The notes beneath the pieces were generated by a model. It was not told where the DNA came from. It did no database searches and was given only the letters and a program-made list of their open reading frames with translations. Below, piece after piece: positions 8,491 to 15,437 of a stretch of 39,727 bases of DNA; the first letter of the stretch is position 1, and the number at the start of each line of letters is the position of its first letter. The stretch covers positions 1 to 39,727 of the forward strand of contig CALFBG010000311.1 in NCBI GenBank assembly GCA_937951685.1, in the 5' to 3' direction. The position numbers and the translations under genes are program-made. The DNA is from an uncultured Saprospiraceae bacterium (lineage in GTDB: Bacteria; Bacteroidota; Bacteroidia; Chitinophagales; Saprospiraceae).

Positions 8491-10853
8491 TGGCATATTT
8501 GCTCCATGCTTCGATTCTACTCATTGGATGCTACGTATTTTATTGGGTGCTGCTGCGCAAGGAAACCTTTTTTAAGCTCAATCGATTTTTCTTGCTGGGG
8601 GTATTGATTGCTTCCATGGGATTGCCATTAATATCCATTCCAGCAAATTTATCCTTGCGGCAAAATTTTGCTAAAAAAGAGGATACTATTTTCACCGAAA
8701 CGGAAATAACAACAACGCGTGCTTTACCGTCAAGGAAGGAAGCTTCCACGACAAAAGCGATTCCTCCGGTGGAAAGCGTCGCTACGGCACCAATGCACAC
8801 TAGCTTCTGGCAGCAATGGGATTTGGCTAAAATACTTTGGATGGTTTACCTCGCGGGGCTAATTGTTTTTGTACTCACTTTCTTGATTCAATTGGTTATT
8901 CTTTTTGCTAAGAAAAAGCATCTAGCCTACATTCAAGATGGGAAGTACCGCATCTACGAATTGACGAATGAGAATCCCCCCTACTCTTTTCTGCATTGGA
9001 TTTTCATTAATCCGAGCTTATACGATTTTGATACTTACCAGCAAATTATTGATCACGAAAAAATCCACGTATCACAATCTCATTTTATTGATAAAATGAT
9101 TGCCGAGTTTGTATTAATTGTCTTTTGGTTTAATCCATTTGTTTGGCTGTATCGAAAAGCCATTACGAATAATTTAGAGTATTTGACGGACAAAGAAATG
9201 CTACAGAAAGGGACGGAAAAAGAAGCTTACCAATTTAGCTTACTGAAAGTTTCGGTTCCAGAATACGCCTTGAATTTAACCACTAATTATAACCAATCCT
9301 TCTTACAAAAAAGAATAAAAATGATGAATGCTAAAAAATCCTCCGCCCAGTCTAGCTGGAAATATTTACTCCTATTACCACTCCTTGCGTTTTCGGTGGC
9401 AAGTATGAATGCGGTCAATATGGAAGCTCCAACGACAACGAGTTTCCCCAACGAGGCACAGGATCATACGGAGCTCCTTTCCACCAATAGGTACAATGAT
9501 GCAACAGAAAAAAGTTTACAAGACACCATTCCCAATCGTACTGAAAAACAAATAGAAATAGAAAGAGAAGTTGAAAGAGAAGTTGAAAGAGCATCTCGAA
9601 AAGAAAAGCGGAAAGCGGAAAAGGAAAAGCGAAAAGAAAAGCGCAACGAGAAGAAAGAAAAAATGAAGGAAAAGCGCAAAGAAAAGAAGCAGAAAAGAAG
9701 CAGTCATTCCTCTAATGGAAATGCGAATCTTAAATCAGGACATTGGGCAGCAACGATTGAATCGAACGAAGTTTGTTTTAATTTTGCCAACAAGGATGAA
9801 AGAGGATCTGGCGTTTGGCAAGTTATGGATTGCTTTCTCAAATCTGAATTTGATCGGTTACCGATTGGAGAGACGGGAACGTTCAAGCTTGTGCGCGGTG
9901 CGGGAACTTTAGTCTTGCAAGGTGGATTTGCCAAAATGAATGCAATGGGAGAAGGAACTTTTTCCTTTGAGGTAAATCCGGATTTTGTAAGCTACCTACA
10001 AAAAGCAGGTTTAGAAAAACCAAATGATCAGCAAGGACTATCTTTATTCTTTGGGAATATTGATCAAAAGTTTGTTCAGCGGTTAAAGCAGGATGCTTAT
10101 ACCTTTAATTTGAAAGCGTTAGTACGAATGAGTCACCACGATATTGACTACGCGCAAATCGAAAGTGCAAATCGGATTTTTGATATGTTGAAGCAAGAAC
10201 GAAAGGTAAAAGATTTGATCAAATTATCAATCCACGATGTAACGGAGAAGTATGCGATCCAAATTGGAAAATTAGCGCCAACGGAACTGAGTTTCAAAAA
10301 ATTAATTTCCGCTAAAATTCACGATGTAACACCAGCGTATGCCAGTGCGTTGGCCAATTATGGCTTTCCAAATTTAAGCTTAAAGGAATTAACGTCCATG
10401 GCGATTCACCACGTTTCCATTGACGACATTGAAACGTATAAAGCGATGGGATACGATAATTTGACGAGTAAAGAAGTTACCAGTTTTGCCATTCACGGCG
10501 TCAATGGAGCGGATTTAAAAGCGTACAAAGCATTAGGCTACGAACAATTAACGGCGAAGGAATTGATTTCGTTTGCTATCCACGACGTCAGTCCAAGCTA
10601 TATTGAAAAAATGAAAAAAGCGGGCTTTGGACAATTAACGGCTAAAGAATTGACTAGTGGGAAAATCCACAATGTGACGGGAGATTATCGAAAAGAACTA
10701 GAAGCCTTAGGTGTGACGGGACTGGAATTCAAACAGCTAAAAGCTGGAAAAATCCACGGCGTATCTAAAAGTTTCATTGAAAGCGCGCGGGCTAAAGGTC
10801 ACACGCCCAAAACGTTGAAAGAATATATTAAATTAAAAATTCACGGTATTTAA
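8487..10853 (+). CDS. M56 (BlaR1/MecR1-like) membrane metalloprotease with 29-residue C-terminal repeats
   Basis: 788 residues. Transmembrane segments lie near the N-terminus (about 4-25, 32-50), at about 110-135, and again at about 290-310 (WKYLLLLPLLAF). The M56 zinc protease motif HEKIH is at 190-194, with a downstream FWFNPFVWLYRKAI segment typical of BlaR1-like proteins. After the last membrane span comes an extreme Lys/Arg/Glu-rich stretch (about 352-407), then an apparently globular region (about 410-575), then seven 29-residue repeats with conserved I-H-x-V (582-788). BlaR1 normally ends in a penicillin-binding sensor with SxxK; I do not see one here. The protein most likely senses an unknown envelope signal and triggers cleavage of the upstream BlaI-like repressor. 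The ATG overlaps the repressor stop. Confidence 0.9.
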   Translation: MMAYLLHASILLIGCYVFYWVLLRKETFFKLNRFFLLGVLIASMGLPLISIPANLSLRQNFAKKEDTIFTETEITTTRALPSRKEASTTKAIPPVESVATAPMHTSFWQQWDLAKILWMVYLAGLIVFVLTFLIQLVILFAKKKHLAYIQDGKYRIYELTNENPPYSFLHWIFINPSLYDFDTYQQIIDHEKIHVSQSHFIDKMIAEFVLIVFWFNPFVWLYRKAITNNLEYLTDKEMLQKGTEKEAYQFSLLKVSVPEYALNLTTNYNQSFLQKRIKMMNAKKSSAQSSWKYLLLLPLLAFSVASMNAVNMEAPTTTSFPNEAQDHTELLSTNRYNDATEKSLQDTIPNRTEKQIEIEREVEREVERASRKEKRKAEKEKRKEKRNEKKEKMKEKRKEKKQKRSSHSSNGNANLKSGHWAATIESNEVCFNFANKDERGSGVWQVMDCFLKSEFDRLPIGETGTFKLVRGAGTLVLQGGFAKMNAMGEGTFSFEVNPDFVSYLQKAGLEKPNDQQGLSLFFGNIDQKFVQRLKQDAYTFNLKALVRMSHHDIDYAQIESANRIFDMLKQERKVKDLIKLSIHDVTEKYAIQIGKLAPTELSFKKLISAKIHDVTPAYASALANYGFPNLSLKELTSMAIHHVSIDDIETYKAMGYDNLTSKEVTSFAIHGVNGADLKAYKALGYEQLTAKELISFAIHDVSPSYIEKMKKAGFGQLTAKELTSGKIHNVTGDYRKELEALGVTGLEFKQLKAGKIHGVSKSFIESARAKGHTPKTLKEYIKLKIHGI
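10230..10853 (+). repeat. Seven 29-residue (87-bp) repeats in the M56 protein
   Basis: Starting at residue 582, the motif I-H-[DHGN]-V recurs exactly every 29 residues eight times; the last copy is cut short at IHGI. The shared pattern is IHxVxxxYxxxxxxxGxxxLxxKExxSxx. The repeats differ in sequence, so they are diverged protein repeats rather than recent DNA duplications. Confidence 0.93.
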
Positions 10854-10909
10854 ATACACTGTAAATTAAGCACTTAATTAATATTAATATTGCCTAATCA
10901 TTTAAAGTA

Positions 10910-10938
10910 TAAAGCCTAGTCCGTCGGACTAGGCTTTA
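10910..10938. terminator. Hairpin between convergent genes
   Basis: Perfect inverted repeat with a 13-bp stem (TAAAGCCTAGTCC) and a 3-base loop (GTC). It lies between the M56 gene (+) and the decarboxylase-like gene (-). The T-tract after it is short on both strands, so it could be a modest bidirectional terminator. Confidence 0.65.
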
Positions 10939-10976
10939 CTTATAGATAGCATTAATCTCATGAAAAATTTAAAGCA

Positions 10977-11525
10977 TTACACCCTTGCCTCCGTCAATAC
11001 TGGGGCAACAGGAAAATCAATCGCGAAGTCGGCTAGATTGTGAATGTAATTGCTGATGATTTTATCGCCGACGACCATAACGACATCTATTAAATTTGCT
11101 TCGTTGTATCCTGCTGCGAAGAAATTATCTTTACTGATTGCAGTAGCTTTTCCTTTATTTTCTACGACGGATTTTGTAAACTGAACGAGTGCATCTAACT
11201 TAGCATCGAAGTTAGCCGTTCCGCCACGCAACTCCAGTATTTGGTCTTCCGTAAAGCCATTCATTTTACCCAAAACGGTATGCGCAGATTGGCAATATCG
11301 GCAACCATTGATTTGGCTCGTCACCAAATTAATAACTTCTCGTTCTTTGGCTTTAAGCGTTGATTTTCGGTTTTGTAAACTTAGATAATCGCCCAGTGCA
11401 GTTTCATTTTTTGCGAAGTAAGCGTATAAGTTTGGTACAAAACCTAGGCCTTTTTCCAATTGCTCAAAAATCGCTTGATTATTACTGCTTACGGCTGCTT
11501 TTGTAGGGACGGTAAATTTTTCCAT
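10977..11525 (-). CDS. Carboxymuconolactone decarboxylase / AhpD-like protein
   Basis: 182 residues from ATG 11523-11525 (MEKFTVPTKAAV). A 17-residue upstream extension is possible but begins with unconserved basic sequence. The CMD/AhpD signature is present: EVINLVTSQINGCRYCQSAH, with the CxxC redox cysteines and the following His of the ExnCxxCxxxH motif, then GKMNGFTEDQI. Members of this family are peroxidase-like thiol reductants or gamma-carboxymuconolactone decarboxylases. With the CxxC pair, a role in peroxide or thiol stress is more likely than aromatic catabolism, since no catabolic genes lie nearby. It lies downstream of an AraC regulator on the same strand but is separated from it by a strong terminator, so it probably has its own promoter. 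Confidence 0.88.
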   Translation of the reverse strand: MEKFTVPTKAAVSSNNQAIFEQLEKGLGFVPNLYAYFAKNETALGDYLSLQNRKSTLKAKEREVINLVTSQINGCRYCQSAHTVLGKMNGFTEDQILELRGGTANFDAKLDALVQFTKSVVENKGKATAISKDNFFAAGYNEANLIDVVMVVGDKIISNYIHNLADFAIDFPVAPVLTEARV

Positions 11526-11745
11526 TATGTTTTTTTTTATTTTAAAGTATAAATGACGAAGATTTTTTAATTCCATTTTAGCATTTTCTTAGATCTTCGT
11601 TTTAATGTCCATACAAAGATGCAGCAAAAAAGAGGCTCCTTTGTAGGCTGCTTTTCCCAAGCCTTTGGCGATTCTTCCCGAATTGTAGTTTTCTTCCCGA
11701 AATGCTTGATTTTTAAATACTGGAGCTTTGTCAAAAAATATTGAC

Positions 11746-11784
11746 CAAAAAAAATCCGCTCAAGCAATTGCGCTTGAGCGGATT
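11746..11784 (-). terminator. Rho-independent terminator of the araC-family gene
   Basis: On the minus strand, a 13-bp stem AATCCGCTCAAGC / GCTTGAGCGGATT with a 6-base loop is followed directly by a run of eight T. It sits 23 bp after the stop of the AraC-family gene. Confidence 0.88.
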
Positions 11785-11806
11785 CCTGGTATCGCCATTT
11801 GTAGTG

Positions 11807-12628
11807 CTAACCAGCTTCTTTATATTCCGAAGGAGACTGCCCCGTTTGCTTTTTAAAGAAGCGACTAAAACTTTGAATATCATTGTAGCCAATTTCGTAG
11901 CCAATTTCTTTAATCGGAAGATCACTATAGCGGAGTAAGCGCCGCGCTTCTAATAATTTTCTCTCTTGAATGTATTGTAACGGCGTCTTGGAACCCATTT
12001 TCGAAAATAGGTTAGAAATCGTTTTTGGAGATTTATGTAACATCGCAGCGTATTCTGCTACGCTGTGTTTCGTTTTAAAATGTTGTTCTACCAAAAAATT
12101 AAATTCCCGAATAAGATCAACTTGTTCCTCCTCCTCTGGAAAGGCTCTTTGTTGTTTGAAAATTCGCGTACAAAGAATGAGGTAACGCTTCAACATCATT
12201 TGCAGCATATCAATCTGTAAGCTATCGTGCGATTGCATTTCGATGGTAAACATTTTCCAGAGCGTTTCAAATTTTTCTAATTCCTTTGGTGGAATTTGAA
12301 TAATTGGGAGTCGAGAAGCGCCAAAGAAAAGTACTCCTTTACAACTTACTTCTGCGTCGTGTTTCAACACACAATAGAAAGGACGATTGAAACGAATCAT
12401 CCGAATTCGCCCCACTCGCTTCACTTGCGTTTGGTGAAACTCCGTTAAAAAAAGAATTTCATTTTTATGAAAGCTACGAGCTTCCCCATCAATTACCAAC
12501 TCATTTTCATCTCCTTCAAACCACAAGATCGATAAGCTACTCTCTTGCTTTTCTTTGAGTATTTTGCAATTGTGTTTTTCGATAATCTCTAAGTGTAGAA
12601 ATTCTTCTGTTGTACCAACAAATTTCAT
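11807..12628 (-). CDS. AraC-family transcriptional regulator
   Basis: 273 residues. The C-terminal 100 residues form the double helix-turn-helix of the AraC/XylS family: SVAEYAAMLHKSPKTISNLF for the first helix pair and LPIKEIGYEIGYNDIQSFSR, then FFKKQTGQSPSEY, for the second. The N-terminal part (1-170) looks like a cupin-type effector domain but has no motif that names a ligand. It is followed by a strong terminator, so its message is monocistronic or the last of a unit. The neighbouring CMD/AhpD-like gene is the obvious candidate target; this is an inference from position only. Confidence 0.92.
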   Translation of the reverse strand: MKFVGTTEEFLHLEIIEKHNCKILKEKQESSLSILWFEGDENELVIDGEARSFHKNEILFLTEFHQTQVKRVGRIRMIRFNRPFYCVLKHDAEVSCKGVLFFGASRLPIIQIPPKELEKFETLWKMFTIEMQSHDSLQIDMLQMMLKRYLILCTRIFKQQRAFPEEEEQVDLIREFNFLVEQHFKTKHSVAEYAAMLHKSPKTISNLFSKMGSKTPLQYIQERKLLEARRLLRYSDLPIKEIGYEIGYNDIQSFSRFFKKQTGQSPSEYKEAG

Positions 12629-12661
12629 AGTTGTAAACTTAAATTACAAAATATTAAATAC

Positions 12662-12681
12662 TTAAGTAGGTTTACCAAATA
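12662..12681. repeat. 20-bp sequence shared with 28256-28275
   Basis: TTAAGTAGGTTTACCAAATA occurs here and again at 28256-28275. In both places it lies at the 3' end of a minus-strand gene. At the second site it is one arm of a long hairpin; here the other arm is degenerate. Confidence 0.7.
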
Positions 12682-12684
12682 GAT

Positions 12685-13296
12685 TTAGTACTGCAAAGGA
12701 TTAAACGGTAATGTCCAATTGCGAACCACTGAAAAGTAACGAATCACAATTACCACACCGATGGACACCAATTGATTAAAGACCGCATTTGGAAGAAAAT
12801 ATTCCATGACTAAATAAACGATGGCACCAATTAAACAAGCGGAAGCGTAAATTTCTTTTCGAAAAATTAAGGGAACTTCGTTGGATAAAACATCTCGAAT
12901 CACACCACCAAATACCGCAGAGACGATGCCCATCATAATCGCAATGACCGGAGATAAGCCTAATCCCAAAGTTTTTTCTAAGCCCAAAATCGTAAATAAG
13001 CCAATCCCAATGGTATCAAAAACAAAAGCGCTTTTTCGCAGTTTGAGAATTGCATTCCTAAAAAAATAACAAAGAATAAGGGCAATAAAAATAACCAGCA
13101 CATAGTTCGTGTCTTTCATCCAACCGACTGGTGTTTCTCCGATCATGACATCCCTTAAAGTCCCTCCACCAATGGCTGTAACCATGCCGATGATGGTTGC
13201 GCCAACTAAATCGAATTTTTTGTCCACTGCTGTTAGTACGCCACTAATGGCAAAAACGAGTGTCCCAAATAAATCTAAGCCGTAAATGATTGACAT
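12685..13296 (-). CDS. TRIC-type channel protein (UPF0126, YicG-like)
   Basis: 203 residues from ATG 13294-13296; a GTG three codons upstream (13303-13305) is an alternative start. Six to seven hydrophobic segments. The family has two repeated halves, each with a glycine-rich bend followed by RD: AIGGGTLRDVMIG in the first and VFGGVIRDVLSNEVPLI in the second, both clearly present. Prokaryotic TRIC homologues form trimeric potassium or monovalent-cation channels; E. coli YicG has been reported to affect glycine uptake. It is the last gene of a likely operon with the SDR gene and a 50-residue membrane protein, with a 24-bp gap upstream. Confidence 0.92.
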   Translation of the reverse strand: MSIIYGLDLFGTLVFAISGVLTAVDKKFDLVGATIIGMVTAIGGGTLRDVMIGETPVGWMKDTNYVLVIFIALILCYFFRNAILKLRKSAFVFDTIGIGLFTILGLEKTLGLGLSPVIAIMMGIVSAVFGGVIRDVLSNEVPLIFRKEIYASACLIGAIVYLVMEYFLPNAVFNQLVSIGVVIVIRYFSVVRNWTLPFNPLQY

Positions 13297-13320
13297 ATCT
13301 TCCACTGCTAGGTATTTGTG

Positions 13321-13473
13321 TTAATATTCTTCGTCATCTAAAATAGTATCCTTCTTTGGATTACTTTTTTTTATAATTACGGCAATAAAACCAACGAGCA
13401 AGACGACAAGGACAAGCAAGACAAAAATACTAAGCATAGCGACTGGAGTTAAGTAAAAGTTTTTAAATTCCAT
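13321..13473 (-). CDS. Small single-span membrane protein, 50 residues
   Basis: Starts at ATG 13471-13473 (MEFKNFYLTPVAML) and ends in KKDTILDDEEY. A single strongly hydrophobic stretch at about 12-34 is followed by IIKKSNPKK and an acidic tail, the positive-inside pattern of a bitopic protein with a cytoplasmic C-terminus. It sits 54 bp after the SDR stop and 24 bp before the TRIC start, all on the same strand, so it fits an operon. I do not recognise a family. Short, but hydrophobic pattern, charge pattern and spacing all support a real gene. Confidence 0.68.
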   Translation of the reverse strand: MEFKNFYLTPVAMLSIFVLLVLVVLLVGFIAVIIKKSNPKKDTILDDEEY

Positions 13474-13527
13474 TAGTGAAATGAAAGCCTTTTGAGTATT
13501 GCAGAAATGGTGCCCATTCCGTAATCC

Positions 13528-14232
13528 TTAAAATGGATTTGTTGCCCAAACCGTTACCTCTGGAATGAATCCTTTATTTTTCATTTCGATCACAGCAATC
13601 ATCGTGTGTGCGATATCGTTTGGATCAAGCTTATTATCGACGGTTGCTTTTTCTTCGCGCGCTTTATTATTAAACGCAGTAGTTACTTCACTCGGGTTGA
13701 CCAAACAAACACGGATATTCTCTTTGCGAAGTTCCGCCTGCCAAGTTTGTGTCATTGCTCGGACGGCAAATTTTGAAGCAGCATACACCGTCCCACGGGC
13801 AAAACCTTTTAAACTCGCGGTAGATCCGAGGTTGATAATTGTACCTGCCTTTTTTGCTTTCATGGGGCGAATGATCTCCTGAGTCAATAGTGCCAAGCCA
13901 AAAACATTGGTATTGAATACTTTTTCAAAATGCGCTTGCTCTACTTCTTCCAACAATGGAAATTCTCCAATGCCAGCATTATTAATCAAAACATCAATCT
14001 CTCCACCTAATAATTCCAAACAAGCAGCGGCACCAGCTGGAATCTCTTCCAGTTTCGAAATATCAAATACGCAAGGAATTGCGCCAACTTCTGCGGCTGC
14101 CTTTTCTATTCTTTCCTTATTTCTTCCCGTAATGACAACGGTAGCTCCTTTATCCACTAAGGCTTTAGCCGTAGCTTTTCCAATTCCCAAACTGCCACCC
14201 GATAATAATATCTTTGCACCTTTGATTTCCAT
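13528..14232 (-). CDS. Short-chain dehydrogenase/reductase (SDR)
   Basis: 234 residues, classical SDR length. Rossmann cofactor motif GGSLGIGKA at 12-20 and, after the second strand, TGRNKER, which suggests NADP(H) preference; NNAGIGEF at 84-91; catalytic Ser near 137 (NLGSTAS) and YAASK with Tyr150 and Lys154. The sequence resembles 3-ketoacyl-ACP reductase-like and YdfG-like SDRs, and the substrate cannot be assigned. It is probably the first gene of an operon with the 50-residue protein and the TRIC channel. Cytoplasmic. Confidence 0.93.
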   Translation of the reverse strand: MEIKGAKILLSGGSLGIGKATAKALVDKGATVVITGRNKERIEKAAAEVGAIPCVFDISKLEEIPAGAAACLELLGGEIDVLINNAGIGEFPLLEEVEQAHFEKVFNTNVFGLALLTQEIIRPMKAKKAGTIINLGSTASLKGFARGTVYAASKFAVRAMTQTWQAELRKENIRVCLVNPSEVTTAFNNKAREEKATVDNKLDPNDIAHTMIAVIEMKNKGFIPEVTVWATNPF

Positions 14233-14598
14233 AATAGTTGTTTTAAACGTAAGTAGTTATGGAAGCTGTTCGAGGAACAAGCTCCACGTGAAATTTCGGC
14301 GCTAATATACAGTTTAGTTTAACGCCAATTGAGTTCTGGACAGTGATTTCGTCGATAATAATTAGGGAATTGTTCTAGCTAGGACAAATGGACTAGAAAT
14401 TGGGCTTGGGACTAAACCGATAAGTTAAACACCAAACAAAAGCTTTCAGTCTATTTTCGCTAAGGAATAAACATTAGTCTAGAATTTTCTGGTACTTGTC
14501 AATCAAATTGGTAAATCCTATACTTTTTTCGTAATATTATTTTGTATTTTGATTCCTCATAAAACTTTAACAAAAAGCCAACAGCCGCACTAAAAGAC
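14233..14598. other. Divergent intergenic region, no gene seen
   Basis: Separates the SDR operon (-) from the EI24-like gene (+). AT-rich; I find no ORF of note and no exact TAnnTTTG box with a matching TTG. The stretch AAATTGGTAAATC at about 14505-14517 matches part of the hairpin at 28258-28292, which may be coincidence. Confidence 0.45.
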
Positions 14599-15414
14599 AT
14601 GAGAATAGACTTACTCGGTATCTACTTACAGCAATTCATCAGTACGCTTTTCGCCCACAACGAAGCCATCAAGTACATTCGTAAGCATCGCTTATGGGAA
14701 GGGCTTTTACAGTACGGTTGGCTTTCTAAGTTTCTAATGGTAATTGGTATCTTATTAGGCTTTAAATTCATCAAAACTTTCATGGATTCGATTACGGCGG
14801 TTGAGCTCACGGAAACGGTTAATCCTTTGGTAGAGATGGGAAATATGCTTGGAAACGTTGCGCTGAATAGCTACGATTTTTTATTCCACGGTAGTATCAA
14901 GTATATCATGTTGATCTTATTAGAGGTTGTCATTTTCCATATTTGCCGTCGATGCATTGAATTGCTAACCAAAACCAAGGGAGACCTTAGCCTCAAAACC
15001 TTCATTGCAGCACAGATTCGAATGATTAAAGTTGTTGTTCGGACTTATATTTTAGAAATGGTGCTTACCATTGGCATCAAGGTCTTTTGTGGCATCTTTG
15101 GTATATTTGAATTTTTAGAACCCGTTGCGATCTTTGGCCTACAGTGTTACTTCCTCGGCTTCTTGGTGATGGACAACTACTTAGAGCAATACGGACTGAG
15201 TATCAAAGAAAGCTTGCGGTACGCCAATCAATTTGTTGGCGTAGCGTTGGGAGCAGGATTGGTTTTAAATGTCTTACTACTGATTCCTTTCTTTGGCGCG
15301 CTCTTCGCACCAATTATTGCGGGCGTTACGGTTTGTTTGGTAATGCACAGTAGTTCAGACTTACATCTTACACCTTTGAAGCACGCAAAAGTTGATCCGG
15401 TTCCAAATTCCTAG
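14599..15414 (+). CDS. EI24/CysZ-like membrane protein
   Basis: 271 residues with about five or six hydrophobic segments. The C-terminal third (FLVMDNYLEQYGLSIKESLR, then a long hydrophobic stretch containing LLLIPFFGALFAPIIAGVTV) resembles the EI24/CysZ pattern of a 'D..L..yGlsf.e' segment followed by a membrane span with 'iPf.g.l..Pi.agv'. CysZ of proteobacteria is a sulfate transporter; more distant bacterial EI24-like proteins have no known role. No cysteine-biosynthesis gene is next to it, so I would not infer sulfate transport. It converges on the T9SS type B gene with 23 bp between the stops. Confidence 0.6.
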   Translation: MRIDLLGIYLQQFISTLFAHNEAIKYIRKHRLWEGLLQYGWLSKFLMVIGILLGFKFIKTFMDSITAVELTETVNPLVEMGNMLGNVALNSYDFLFHGSIKYIMLILLEVVIFHICRRCIELLTKTKGDLSLKTFIAAQIRMIKVVVRTYILEMVLTIGIKVFCGIFGIFEFLEPVAIFGLQCYFLGFLVMDNYLEQYGLSIKESLRYANQFVGVALGAGLVLNVLLLIPFFGALFAPIIAGVTVCLVMHSSSDLHLTPLKHAKVDPVPNS

Positions 15415-15437
15415 CGCCGGTGGCGGGGCTAATTTTA

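Noticed and set aside
9464..9707. Phe/Ser-rich antisense ORFs opposite the M56 linker
   Set aside because: They are the complement of the Lys/Arg/Glu codon run; there is no start context, family or conserved motif.
11525..11576. 17-residue N-terminal extension of the AhpD-like protein
   Set aside because: The extension is basic and does not look like the family, which begins near the MEKFTVPTKA start.
15412..15431. Hairpin TAG-CGCC-GGT-GGCG-(GGG)-CTA as terminator between convergent genes
   Set aside because: The stem is short with a three-base bulge and only a weak following T-tract; kept only as a possible mini-palindrome relative.
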